The notes below the pieces were generated by a model. It did no database searches. It had not been told where the DNA came from and saw only the letters and a program-made list of their open reading frames with translations. Positions 50,467 to 59,218 of a DNA stretch of 64,000 nucleotides are shown one piece after another. The stretch lies in the NCBI RefSeq assembly GCF_014216315.1, contig NZ_CP045702.1:7006001-7070000 (forward strand), written 5' to 3'. Origin of the DNA: Streptomyces finlayi (GTDB lineage Bacteria; Actinomycetota; Actinomycetes; Streptomycetales; Streptomycetaceae). Made by a program: the position numbers and the translations under genes. Position 1 is the stretch's first letter. Each line of letters opens with the position of its first letter.

Positions 50467-51963
50467 GTGAAGAGGATGTTCGTGGCTCCGGACCCGGGGC
50501 GCCTGAGGCTGAAGAACTCGCTCCGTGCCGTCATCGGTATCGCCCTGGCTGTCGCCGCCGCCGAGCTGTGCGGGTTCTCGCTCGCCGCGTCGATCACCGC
50601 CGGGCTCACGGCCCTGCTCGCCCTTTTCACCGTCGCCGATGCGACCGTCCGCGCCCAGCGGATCACCACCGCCCTGCTCCCCGTCGCGGGATTCCCGGTC
50701 CTGGCACTTGCCACCACCTTGCACGGCGTGACCCTGGTCCGCGACGCCGCGTTCCTCGCAGTCGTCTTCTGCGGGGTCTACGCACGCCGCTGGGGGCCCC
50801 GCGGCCACGCCCTCGGGATCTTCGCGTTCATGAGCTTCTTCGTGACGCAGTTCCTGCACGCCGTCCCTGCCCAGCTGCCCGAGCTGTACGCCTCTGTGGG
50901 CCTCGCTCTCCTCGCGGCCGGTGCCGTGCGCTTCCTGATCTGGCCCATCGAGAGGCGTACGCCGCCGGTCGCACCCCCGCCCGGCCTGCCCGGAACGGGT
51001 CTGGCCCGGCCCACCACCCGGCAGGCGTTCCAGGCCACTGCCGCCTGCCTGGTCGCGTTGTCGATCGGGCAGGTGCTCTCCGAGGACCGCTGGTACTGGG
51101 CCGTCGGCACCGTCTGGTGGATCTTCGTCAACACGTCCTCCCGCGGTGAGACCCTCGTCCGCGGATTCCGCCGTGTACTCGGCACGGTGGTCGGCATCGC
51201 CGTCGTTCTGGTGGCCGGTATCCCGCTGCACGGTGCGCCGCTGCCGACGGCTGCCCTCGTGGCCGTCGCCGTCTTCGGCATCTTCTACACCGCCGCGGTC
51301 TCCTATTCCTGGATGATGCTGGCGGTGACGGTCATGGCGGGCCTGCTCTACGGCCTGCTGGGCGTGCTCGACACGGGCCTGCTCGTGCTGCGTCTCGCCG
51401 AGACCGGCGTGGGCGCGGTGTGTGCCGCCCTGGCCGTGCTTCTCGTGCTGCCGGTCACGACACACGCCACGAACGACGCGTGGATCCAGCGGGTCCTGCG
51501 GTGCGTGCACGCGGCCACCGCCGAGGCGGCTGCCCGCCTGGCCGGCGATCCCGAGGCCGATCCGGCTCCGCAGGCCGCCGACCTCGATGCGCTGCTCGGC
51601 CGGGTCAGGATGTCGCTCGCTCCTCTCGTGCACCCGTTGAGCCCTTTCCGTGCGCGCAAGGCCCGTGCCCGTCACGTCATCGGGCTGCTGGACGACTGCG
51701 CCCGCGAAGTGCGGGGCCTGATCACCATCGCCGCGGACCCGGCCGCTTCGCACGACGCCCGGCTGGCGGCGGCCTGCTGGCGCGTCGAAGCCGCCGTGGA
51801 AGCCCTGACCACGCCGAACGGCACCCGGGAGCCCGCGGTCTGCGCGCCCCACTCCGCCGGAGCGGAGCGCGCACTGGCCCACCTCCATGATCTGGAGCGG
51901 GCGCTCGCGGAACTCGCCGCCCCGCTGGCCGGCTCCCCGCGTGCTCCCCTGGTGCGCTCGTAA
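50467..51963 (+). CDS. FUSC family membrane protein (aromatic acid exporter-like)
   Basis: A 498-residue integral membrane protein of the FUSC superfamily, with two blocks of hydrophobic helices (ITAGLTALLALFTVADATVR and DRWYWAVGTVWWIFVNTSSR, the latter being the conserved FUSC core with GETLVRGFRRVLGTVVG). A cytoplasmic C-terminal helical tail follows. Relatives export aromatic acids or modify envelope composition. GTG 50467 is chosen; ATG 50476 is an alternative. Three inverted repeats upstream suggest tight repression. Confidence 0.85.
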   Translation: MKRMFVAPDPGRLRLKNSLRAVIGIALAVAAAELCGFSLAASITAGLTALLALFTVADATVRAQRITTALLPVAGFPVLALATTLHGVTLVRDAAFLAVVFCGVYARRWGPRGHALGIFAFMSFFVTQFLHAVPAQLPELYASVGLALLAAGAVRFLIWPIERRTPPVAPPPGLPGTGLARPTTRQAFQATAACLVALSIGQVLSEDRWYWAVGTVWWIFVNTSSRGETLVRGFRRVLGTVVGIAVVLVAGIPLHGAPLPTAALVAVAVFGIFYTAAVSYSWMMLAVTVMAGLLYGLLGVLDTGLLVLRLAETGVGAVCAALAVLLVLPVTTHATNDAWIQRVLRCVHAATAEAAARLAGDPEADPAPQAADLDALLGRVRMSLAPLVHPLSPFRARKARARHVIGLLDDCAREVRGLITIAADPAASHDARLAAACWRVEAAVEALTTPNGTREPAVCAPHSAGAERALAHLHDLERALAELAAPLAGSPRAPLVRS

Positions 51964-52022
51964 CGGCAGGATGTTCCGCCGTCACACGGGTGATGCCTGA
52001 CCAGGCGGCGACACCCCCGACG

Positions 52023-52038
52023 ATTGGTCTGGACCAGA
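52023..52038 (+). promoter_or_regulatory. DasR-like operator (dre site)
   Basis: ATTGGTCTGGACCAGA matches the streptomycete dre consensus ACTGGTCTAGACCACT at 12 of 16 positions, with the TGGTC/GACCA half-sites intact. It lies 62 bp before the lactonase start. DasR is the GntR-family regulator of N-acetylglucosamine metabolism. Confidence 0.6.
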
Positions 52039-52099
52039 AAGCGCTGCCTGCTACCGTCGGCCCGAAGATCGGGACAGACGGTGAACAGGGGTAGTGGAG

Positions 52100-53161
52100 A
52101 TGAGCGGTAACAGCACGGGCCGGGCATTCATCGGGTCGTTCACCTCGGCGGGCGGGCGGGGTGTCACCGCCGTCGCCGTGGACCGGGAGACCGGGGCGCT
52201 GACCGTGCTCGGTTCCACCGACACCGTCCCGGACCCGTCGTACCTGGTGAGCGGGCTCGGACCGGGTGGCACGGTGCTCTACGCGGTCAGTGAGACCTCT
52301 GAGGGCGCGGCTGCCGCCTTCGACGTCTCGCAGGACGTACCGCTTCTCCTGGGTACCCCGCAGTCCGTACGCGGAGACGGCCCCACGCACCTGACGCTCG
52401 CGGCGGGGCGCGTCGTCACGGCGAACTACGGCTCCGGCAGCGTCACCGTGCTCCCCGTGCGGGCCGACGGCTCCCTCGGGGCCGCCGAATCGGTTCTCCG
52501 GCACGAAGGCAGCGGGCCCGACGCCTCCCGCCAGGCCGCCCCCCACGCCCATGAGGTGCTCGCGGACCCCTCGGGGCAGTGGCTGCTGAGTGTGGACCTC
52601 GGCACCGACTCCGTACGCGTCTGCGCCGTCGCCCCGGCCACCGGGGAACTGCGCCTCCACGGCGAGACGAAACTGAGCCCGGGTACCGGGCCGCGTCACA
52701 TGGCCTTCCATCCGGCCGGCCGCTTCGCCTACGTTCTTGGTGAACTCGAACCGACCCTGACCGTGTGCTCCTGGGACGCGGCCACCGGCGTCCTCGAACC
52801 GGTCGCGGTCACCTCAGTCCTGCCCGACAGCGCGATCGTCGACGACGAGGTGCGTACGTACCCGGCCGAGGTGGTCGTCTCGCACGACGGGCGGTTCCTG
52901 TGGGTCGCGAACCGGGGGCACGACAGCATCTCGGTCCTCACCCTGGACGTGACCGGCGAGAAGGCCGCTCTGGCCGCCACGGTGGGCTGCGGGGGCGACT
53001 GGCCGCGTGACCTGTCCCTCGACCCCTCCGGGCAGTGGCTGTACGCCGCCAACGAGCGCTCGGGGAACGTCGTCTGGTTCGCAGTGGACGCCGAGACGGG
53101 CATGCCCCGCCCCGCGGGCTCGCTGGACCTTCCCGCGCCCTCCTGCGTGGCCTTCGCCTGA
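52100..53161 (+). CDS. Seven-bladed lactonase (6-phosphogluconolactonase-like)
   Basis: A 353-residue beta-propeller of the lactonase family (the Pgl type of E. coli). Marks: RAFIGSFTSAGGRGVTAVAV, YAVSETSEGAAAAF, APHAHEVLADPSGQWLLSVD, GPRHMAFHPAGRFAYVLGEL and GGDWPRDLSLDPSGQWLYAA. No signal peptide, so cytoplasmic. ATG 52100 is chosen over GTG 52094 because a GGGG stretch is then well placed. A DasR-like site in the promoter suggests control by amino-sugar status. Confidence 0.88.
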   Translation: MSGNSTGRAFIGSFTSAGGRGVTAVAVDRETGALTVLGSTDTVPDPSYLVSGLGPGGTVLYAVSETSEGAAAAFDVSQDVPLLLGTPQSVRGDGPTHLTLAAGRVVTANYGSGSVTVLPVRADGSLGAAESVLRHEGSGPDASRQAAPHAHEVLADPSGQWLLSVDLGTDSVRVCAVAPATGELRLHGETKLSPGTGPRHMAFHPAGRFAYVLGELEPTLTVCSWDAATGVLEPVAVTSVLPDSAIVDDEVRTYPAEVVVSHDGRFLWVANRGHDSISVLTLDVTGEKAALAATVGCGGDWPRDLSLDPSGQWLYAANERSGNVVWFAVDAETGMPRPAGSLDLPAPSCVAFA

Positions 53162-53284
53162 CGCGCGGGAGCGGACCGGTGGCGTGCGGCACCGCCGCGC
53201 GCCGAAACGGCCGATGCGGTACGACCCCGGAATCCCGGGTCGTCCGCACCGGCCGACGTGCGTGTGCCGGTGGCGCGTGGCAGC

Positions 53285-54208
53285 TCAGTGAGCCTGTGCG
53301 CCCTGCGGCGTCGCGGGGGTGATGCCGAGCGCCGTCGCGTACAGCGAGAGCACCAGCTTGCCGATGGCCGGGTACGCGCCGAGCGGCTCGGCCGTCGCGC
53401 AGCCGGCCTCCTTCGCGGCGGCATCCAGCAGGGTCGGGTCGATCTCCGGGCCGACCAGATACGGCGCGAGCGCCAGCTGCGACGAACCGGAGCTCTGCAG
53501 CTGATCCGCGATCGAGGCGACCGAACCCTCCACGTCGAGGGCGGCGGCCATGACCGGCACGGCGAGCCGCGCGGCCAGCAGCATGCCGGTGATCCCGGCG
53601 GCCTGCACGGCCTCGTCGCCGCCCACCGTGGCCAGCACGATGCCGTCCGCGGCGGTCGCCACGGTGAACAGCCTGGCGCGGTCGGCGCGCGCCAGCCCGG
53701 CCTCCGAGAGACGCACGTGCAGCGCCTCGGCGAGCAGCGGGTGCGGGCCGAGTACGTCGGTCAGCTCGACCTGGGTACCGCTGTCCATCACGGCCTGCCG
53801 TATCCGCCGCATGAGGGCGTTGTCCGGCCCCGCCAGAAGCGGAACCACGATGGCGGACGGGCCTTCGGGAGCGGCGGCCGCACGGCCGGCGGCCATGGCC
53901 TGCTCGTAGCGCGCGACGCGCTCGGCGGCGGCGTGCGCGAGTACGGCGGCCAGAGTCGGGTATTCGTCGTCGTCGCCGTCGAGATATCCGATCCGGGCAT
54001 TCAGGCCGGGAAGCTCGGAACGAGCGATGCTGATCACCTCTTCGGCCAGGCTGCGCGTGGCCGAAGAGGGAGTACCGGGAAGGGCGAGAACGAGCGCGGC
54101 GGCGCCCTCGGGTGCGACCACGGGCTCCGGGCGGCGGTGCCGTCCGGACTGGCGAGGTCGCGGCATTCGTACAGGCAGGCCGGAAGCGGGCCCAGTGGGG
54201 GTGCTCAT
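53285..54208 (-). CDS. Sirohydrochlorin chelatase (CbiX-like) protein
   Basis: A 307-residue protein of the CbiX/SirB chelatase fold, with two similar halves (ALVLALPGTPSSATRSLAEE and DGIVLATVGGDEAVQAAGIT). Strands such as AIVVPLLAGP and LALAPYLVGPEIDPTLLDAA are present. The metal-binding His expected in the active site (HGS/HGT) is not obvious: the first half has LPGTPSS where family members have a His. It may therefore be a divergent or inactive member. A 16-bp element shared with the gene at 56238-57323 lies upstream. Confidence 0.75.
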   Translation of the reverse strand: MSTPTGPASGLPVRMPRPRQSGRHRRPEPVVAPEGAAALVLALPGTPSSATRSLAEEVISIARSELPGLNARIGYLDGDDDEYPTLAAVLAHAAAERVARYEQAMAAGRAAAAPEGPSAIVVPLLAGPDNALMRRIRQAVMDSGTQVELTDVLGPHPLLAEALHVRLSEAGLARADRARLFTVATAADGIVLATVGGDEAVQAAGITGMLLAARLAVPVMAAALDVEGSVASIADQLQSSGSSQLALAPYLVGPEIDPTLLDAAAKEAGCATAEPLGAYPAIGKLVLSLYATALGITPATPQGAQAH

Positions 54209-54357
54209 GGCGCCGCATGCTACTGGTTTTGGGTGCTCCTCTGTTCGGGGAGGGCCCAGTCAGGCGTCATCTGCCCGCTAATGTCCGTTGAGTCGCATAA
54301 CAACCAACCGCCCCGTTCTGTCGGCCGGAACGGCTTCCCGAATGGCTGCTCGTATCC

Positions 54358-55452
54358 CTAATCGTCACCCGGTCCACGCCCCCGTCCGGACCCGGACGGG
54401 ACCTCCGGCGCCGCCAGCGGCGTGGTGGCCGGATTCCGGCCCGGTACGTACAGCAGGGCCGGATGGGCCGGCAGCCGGAGACCGGAGACCGCGAGCGCCC
54501 GGGCGATGCGGACGGAGCCGGTGAGCGGGTCGCCCGCGGCGGGCACCACCACTGCCTGCGGCACCTGCCGCTCCAGCTCTTCGCGCAGCGGTACGAGCAG
54601 GGGGTCGCCCATCCGGAACAGCCCGCCGGTCAGGGCCACTTCGCGCTGCCCGGCACCCTCGGACCCCGCCTCGGGACACACCGCCGCGGCAGTCTCCGCG
54701 ATGTGCTCCGCGGCCTCCCGCAGGATTGCCGCGGCGACCGGATCGTCATCGGCGCAGGCCGCGACCTCGGGGGCGAAGGACGCGAGCAGGGCGGGCCGGT
54801 CCGTCCGCGGGTAGAGCAGGCCAGGCAGGTCCGCCGCCGGACCGAAGACCGCCGTCAGCCGGGTGAGCAGAGCGGTGGAGCCGCCCCGCCGTCCGTCATG
54901 GGCACGCATGGCCGCTTCGAGTCCGGCCCGTCCGATCCAGGCCCCGCCACCGCAGTCACCCAGAAGATGACCCCAGCCGTCCGCCCTGCGCCAGTCGGAA
55001 AGGTCGGTGCCGAGCGCGATCATGCCGGTGCCGCCCGCGATTACGGCGCCCGGTCGCTGGCCGAGTGCGCCCGCGTACGCGGTCACCGCGTCGGCGGCCA
55101 GCGCGAGTCGTCGCACGCCCAGTCCGGCCGCGAGCGCGCCGGGCAGTTCCGCACGCAGCCGGTCACCGAGCGTCGCCATTCCGGCAGCCCCGATCGCGAG
55201 AGCGGCGATGCCGCCGGAGTGGTCCGTGCCGTCCCCATGTCCCTCCGCGGCCCGGTCGAGCAGCTCGCGGACGGCGGGCACGAGCTGCGCCAGCAGATGG
55301 TCCGCGTCGATGCCGCCGGGACCCGTCCGTACCGGTTCGCAACAGGCTCGCGTCGACACGGGCCGCTCCTCGTCGACCGTCCCGAGGGCGACCCGCAACC
55401 CCGATCCACCGGAGTCCACGCCGATGACGTACCGGTCCGGGGGACCGGTCAT
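54358..55452 (-). CDS. BadF/NagK-type sugar kinase (N-acetylglucosamine kinase-like)
   Basis: A 364-residue ASKHA-fold kinase. Phosphate 1 motif VIGVDSGGSGLRVALG, then AIGAAGM, ALAADAVTAYAGAL, VIAGGTGMIALG, GWGHLLGDCGGGAWIGRAGL and the adenosine motif VALTGGLFRMGDPL. The pattern is that of streptomycete N-acetylglucosamine kinases. Its start overlaps the ung stop by 4 bp, so it is the downstream member of an operon with a DNA repair gene. Substrate assignment is by family only. Confidence 0.85.
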   Translation of the reverse strand: MTGPPDRYVIGVDSGGSGLRVALGTVDEERPVSTRACCEPVRTGPGGIDADHLLAQLVPAVRELLDRAAEGHGDGTDHSGGIAALAIGAAGMATLGDRLRAELPGALAAGLGVRRLALAADAVTAYAGALGQRPGAVIAGGTGMIALGTDLSDWRRADGWGHLLGDCGGGAWIGRAGLEAAMRAHDGRRGGSTALLTRLTAVFGPAADLPGLLYPRTDRPALLASFAPEVAACADDDPVAAAILREAAEHIAETAAAVCPEAGSEGAGQREVALTGGLFRMGDPLLVPLREELERQVPQAVVVPAAGDPLTGSVRIARALAVSGLRLPAHPALLYVPGRNPATTPLAAPEVPSGSGRGRGPGDD

Positions 55453-56126
55453 GGCAGCCGCCAGTCGACCGGCTGCGCCCCCTGGCGCTCCAGCAGCTCA
55501 TTGGTCCGGCTGAACGGCCGCGAGCCGAAGAAGCCGCGGTCCGCCGACATGGGGGAGGGGTGCGAGGACTCGATCGCCGGATAGTCGCCCAGCAGGGGGC
55601 GCAGGTTACCGGCGTCGCGCCCCCACAGGATGGACACCAGGGGCGTGCCCCGGGCCACCAGCGCCCGGATGGCCTGTTCGGTGACCTCTTCCCAGCCCTT
55701 GCCGCGGTGGGCCGCGGGCCGCCGCGGCGCGGTGGTCAGCGCCCTGTTGAGCAGCAGCACCCCCTGCCGTGTCCACGGCGTCAGGTCACCGTTGGACGGC
55801 CGGGACAGCCCCAGGTCCGCGTGCAGCTCACGGAAGATGTTCTGCAGGCTGCCCGGCAGCGGACTCACGTCGGGCGCCACGGCGAAACTGAGACCGATCG
55901 CGTGCCCGGGAGTCGGATACGGGTCCTGGCCGACGATCAGGACCCGTACCTCATCGAAGGGTTGCTGGAATGCCCGCAGGACGTTCGGCCCCGCGGGCAG
56001 GTAGGTGCGCCCCGCGGCGATCTCGGTACGAAGGAAGTCGCCCATCGCGGCGACGCGTTCGGCCACGGGCTCAAGGGCTTGCGCCCACCCCGGCTCGACG
56101 ATTTCTTTCAACGGTCGTGCTGCCAC
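55449..56126 (-). CDS. ung: Uracil-DNA glycosylase, family 1
   Basis: A 225-residue family 1 uracil-DNA glycosylase, which removes uracil from DNA. Water-activating Asp68 in GQDPYP (here followed by TPGHAIGLSFAV), the LLNRALTT segment, ILWGRDAG and the DNA loop motif SSHPSPMSADRGFFGS are present. Actinobacterial enzymes have Pro-Thr-Pro-Gly-His after GQDPY as here. GTG 56126 gives the family start VAARPLKEIVEPGW; GTG 56135 is possible. Confidence 0.95.
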   Translation of the reverse strand: MAARPLKEIVEPGWAQALEPVAERVAAMGDFLRTEIAAGRTYLPAGPNVLRAFQQPFDEVRVLIVGQDPYPTPGHAIGLSFAVAPDVSPLPGSLQNIFRELHADLGLSRPSNGDLTPWTRQGVLLLNRALTTAPRRPAAHRGKGWEEVTEQAIRALVARGTPLVSILWGRDAGNLRPLLGDYPAIESSHPSPMSADRGFFGSRPFSRTNELLERQGAQPVDWRLP

Positions 56127-56237
56127 GGGCCGCACTCTACTGCTGATACGACCACGCCGATCAACTGACCTGTGCGAGCGCCGCGATCCGCCCCCGGACA
56201 CCGCCACGGCCGCGCCGCCCCCGCAGGCACCGGCCCG

Positions 56238-57323
56238 TCAGCCGATCACCGCCGCCCGCACGCACAGCACGTCCGGAAGATGAGAGAAGAGCTGCTCCCA
56301 GGTGTCACCGTCGTCAGCGCTCGCGAACACCTCGCCGTTGCGATTGCCGAAGTAGACACCCGCGGGATCGGCGTCGTCCGTACAGAGCGCGTCACGCAGG
56401 ACCGTGCCGTAGTGCGCGCCCTCGGGAAGTCCCGCTGACAGCGGCTCCCAGGTACGGCCCGCGTCGCTGGTACGGAACACCCGGCAGCGGCGCTCGGCCG
56501 GGACACGGTCGGCGTCTGCGTTGATCGGGAAGATGTAGGCCGTCTCGCCGCGGTGCGGGTGAGCGGCGGCGGCGAATCCGAAGTCGGAGGGCAGCCCCGC
56601 CCCGATGTCCGTCCACGAGTCGCCGGAGTCGTCGCTCCGGAAGACCCCCCAGTGGTTCTGGAGGTAGAGCCGGTCCGGATCGGCCGCGTCGCGCGTCACC
56701 TTGTGGACGCACTGCCCGAACTCCGGATCGGGGTCCGGCAGGAAGACCGCCGACACGCCCTTGTTCGAAGGTGCCCAGCTCGCGCCGCCGTCGTTCGTCC
56801 GGAAAACACCTGCCGTGGACACCGCCACCGTGACCGCCCGGGCGTCCCGGGGGTCGGTCAGGATGGTGTGCAGGCCCTCGCCGCCTCCGCCGGGCACCCA
56901 CTTCGAGCGGGTGGGGTGCTCCCAGAGCGGACGGACGAGCTCGAAGGACTCGCCGCCGTCCTCCGACCGGAACAGTGCCGCCGGCTCGGTGCCCGCGTAC
57001 ACCACGTCCGGCGCCTCGGGGCCGGCCGGATGCAGCTGCCACACTCTTTCCAGTGACGCCTCGGTGAACTGCGGGAACTTGACCGCGGGTTGCTTCGGCT
57101 CGACCCACGTCGCGCCCAGGTCGTCGGAGTGGAACACCGAGGGACCCCAGTGCGCGCTGTCGCCGCCGACGAGCAGCCGGGGCGTCTCCCGGCGGGTGTC
57201 GATGCCGATCGAGTAGATCGCCTGGGCGTTGAAGTGCGGGCCGTCGAACTCCCACGTACCGCCGCGCCTGCGGCCGATGAAGAGTCCTTTGCGGGTACCT
57301 ACGGTGAGCAGTACCTCGGTCAT
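56238..57323 (-). CDS. BNR/sialidase-like beta-propeller protein
   Basis: A 361-residue propeller with BNR-type Asp-box repeats: SDDLGATWVE, SEDGGESFEL, TNDGGASWAP, SDDSGDSWTD, TSDAGRTWEP and SADDGDTWEQ, six blades. No signal peptide, and no sialidase arginine triad was recognised, so it is probably a WD40/YCF48-like glycosyl hydrolase-fold protein of unknown activity. The start MTEVLLTVGTRKGLFI has GGGAGG upstream. A 16-bp element TCCGTTGAGTCGGATA, shared with the chelatase promoter, lies 20 bp upstream. Confidence 0.85.
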   Translation of the reverse strand: MTEVLLTVGTRKGLFIGRRRGGTWEFDGPHFNAQAIYSIGIDTRRETPRLLVGGDSAHWGPSVFHSDDLGATWVEPKQPAVKFPQFTEASLERVWQLHPAGPEAPDVVYAGTEPAALFRSEDGGESFELVRPLWEHPTRSKWVPGGGGEGLHTILTDPRDARAVTVAVSTAGVFRTNDGGASWAPSNKGVSAVFLPDPDPEFGQCVHKVTRDAADPDRLYLQNHWGVFRSDDSGDSWTDIGAGLPSDFGFAAAAHPHRGETAYIFPINADADRVPAERRCRVFRTSDAGRTWEPLSAGLPEGAHYGTVLRDALCTDDADPAGVYFGNRNGEVFASADDGDTWEQLFSHLPDVLCVRAAVIG

Positions 57324-57517
57324 GACAGAGACCTCCCGAAACTCCGTTGAGTCGGATAGGGGCCAGTGTGCACCCGGCCACTGACAGTGGCGCGCAGAGC
57401 GCCGTTCACGCAGGTCGGAGCGGCGATGGCACAGGCAAGGGGGCCGGGGCTGTCCGCCCTGTCAGGGGTCCCGCGGGGCACGGCTAAGGTCGTGAACGGG
57501 ACAAGGAGGCGACATCC

Positions 57518-57910
57518 ATGGCTATCGGGATCGACGACGCGCAGGGGCGCCGCACGCACGTCGAGGTGACACCGGGCGTGCTGCAGGTGGGCATCCGGTT
57601 CTCTGCACGGCCGGAGGGGCCCTCCTGGTCCTGCACACCGGCCGCGGCCAGGGAGCTGGCCGCCGCGCTCGTGCGGTCCGCCGGGGAGGCTGAGAAGCTG
57701 TCGCCGGCGGACCCCGTCACCGTCAGGGCGGACGGACTGCGCCGGGGAGACGTGCGGGACGGGAACCGGATCATGACGGTCGAGAGCGTCCGGAACGACG
57801 GCTCCACCGCCCACGTCACCTGGAAGTCGGGCGCCGGGCGGAGCTGGACGCAGGCGTACGCGGCCGACGCCGGGATCACGCTCCGGTACCGCCTGCGGAC
57901 GGAGGCCTGA
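57518..57910 (+). CDS. Hypothetical protein, 130 residues
   Basis: A small cytoplasmic protein starting MAIGIDDAQGRRTHVEVTPG after an excellent ribosome site (AAGGAGGCGACATCC). It has a mixed strand-helix start, an Ala-rich helix (AAARELAAALVRSAGEAEKL) and a C-terminal beta-rich part (VTWKSGAGRSWTQAYAADAG). I do not recognise a family. It lies directly upstream of the old yellow enzyme gene but with its own promoter space between them. Confidence 0.75.
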   Translation: MAIGIDDAQGRRTHVEVTPGVLQVGIRFSARPEGPSWSCTPAAARELAAALVRSAGEAEKLSPADPVTVRADGLRRGDVRDGNRIMTVESVRNDGSTAHVTWKSGAGRSWTQAYAADAGITLRYRLRTEA

Positions 57911-57945
57911 GCGACGGCCTCGGGAGCGCGAGCGCCCAGCGGTTG

Positions 57946-57995
57946 TACGAGAGGTTTCGTAATTCGACGATCGTCGTAGTACGGTATCTCTCGTA
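57946..57995. promoter_or_regulatory. Two ArsR-type operators before the old yellow enzyme gene
   Basis: TACGA-N6-TCGTA at 57946-57961 and TACGG-N6-TCGTA at 57980-57995, separated by the palindrome CGACGATCGTCG (57965-57976). The same motif occurs before the ArsR gene at 60012. The long-range arms TTGTACGAGAG (57943-57953) and CTCTCGTACAA (57988-57998) are also perfect complements. Confidence 0.75.
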
Positions 57996-58059
57996 CAAGG
58001 CGCGGTCCTGTTCCGCCGCGTCAGCCGTGCCCGTCACATCAGGTGAAACGGAGTCTGTC

Positions 58060-59169
58060 GTGAGCGCCCTCTTCGAGCCCTACGTCCTGCGATCGCTGAC
58101 CATTCCCAACCGCATCTGGATGGCGCCCATGTGCCAGTACAGCGCGGAAGTCTTCGGGCCGAACGCGGGCGTCGCCAACGACTGGCACTTCTCCCACTAC
58201 GCGGCCCGCGCCGCCGGAGGCACCGGCCTCATCCTGGTCGAGGCCACCGCGGTCAGCCCGCAGGGGCGCATCAGCCCCGCGGACCTGGGCCTCTGGAACG
58301 ACACCCAGGCCGACGCCCTCCGCCGTATCACGGCCTTCCTGACCGGCCAGGGGACCGTGCCCGGTATCCAGCTCGCCCACGCCGGCCGTAAGGCCTCCAC
58401 CGAGCGCCCCTGGCGCGGCGGCGGCCCGGTCGAGGCCGGCGCACCGGACAGCGAGGGCTGGCAGCCTGTCGCGCCCAGTCCCACCCCGTACGACGACGGC
58501 CACCCGGCTCCCCGCGAGCTGACCGTGGACGAGATCGGCGAGATCGTCGGGCAGTTCGCGGATGCCGCCCGGCGGGCACTGGAGGCGGGCTTCCAGGTCG
58601 CCGAGATCCACGGTGCGCACGGCTACCTGATCGGCGAGTTCCTCTCCCCGCACAGCAACCACCGCACCGACGCCTACGGCGGCTCCTTCGAGAACCGCAC
58701 CCGGTTCGCCCTGGAGGTCGTCGACGCGGTACGCGCGGTGTGGCCCGAGGAGCTCCCGCTGTTCTTCCGCATCTCCGCCACCGACTGGCTCACGGAGAAC
58801 ACCGAAGACGAGCGGGAGGGATGGACGGCCGACGAAACGGTCCGCCTCGCGCACGAGCTGCGGGCGCACGGAGTCGACCTGCTCGACGTCTCGACCGGCG
58901 GGCTCGCACCCGGGGCCCGTATCCCCGTCGGCCCCGACTACCAGGTGCCGTTCGCCGAGCGGGTCCGCGCCGAGGCAGGACTCCCCGTGGCGGCGGTCGG
59001 CCTGATCACCGACCCGGTCCAGGCCGAGAAGATCGTCGCCGACCGGCGGGCGGACGCCGTGCTGCTCGGCAGGGAGCTGCTGCGCGACCCCTACTTCGCC
59101 CGCCACGCCGCGCGCGAACTGGGCAGCGCGACGGTGCCGGTTCCCGAGCAGTACGGCTGGGCGGTCTGA
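58060..59169 (+). CDS. Old yellow enzyme (NADH:flavin oxidoreductase, YqjM class)
   Basis: A 369-residue FMN enzyme that reduces activated alkenes and quinones. Cys25 in MAPMCQYS is the redox-tuning Cys of the YqjM-like class. The substrate His pair is in EIHGAHGYLIGEFLSP, followed by HRTDAYGGSFENRTRF, and the C-terminus carries ADAVLLGRELLRDPYF. GTG 58060 follows CGGAG. Two operators match the one before the ArsR gene 2 kb downstream, so control by that ArsR is likely. Similar to the C. glutamicum CyeR/Cye1 pair. Confidence 0.92.
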   Translation: MSALFEPYVLRSLTIPNRIWMAPMCQYSAEVFGPNAGVANDWHFSHYAARAAGGTGLILVEATAVSPQGRISPADLGLWNDTQADALRRITAFLTGQGTVPGIQLAHAGRKASTERPWRGGGPVEAGAPDSEGWQPVAPSPTPYDDGHPAPRELTVDEIGEIVGQFADAARRALEAGFQVAEIHGAHGYLIGEFLSPHSNHRTDAYGGSFENRTRFALEVVDAVRAVWPEELPLFFRISATDWLTENTEDEREGWTADETVRLAHELRAHGVDLLDVSTGGLAPGARIPVGPDYQVPFAERVRAEAGLPVAAVGLITDPVQAEKIVADRRADAVLLGRELLRDPYFARHAARELGSATVPVPEQYGWAV

Positions 59170-59218
59170 CCTGGCGCCCGCGCCGCTCCGGGGTCCTCTG
59201 TGGGTACGCTGATCCGCG

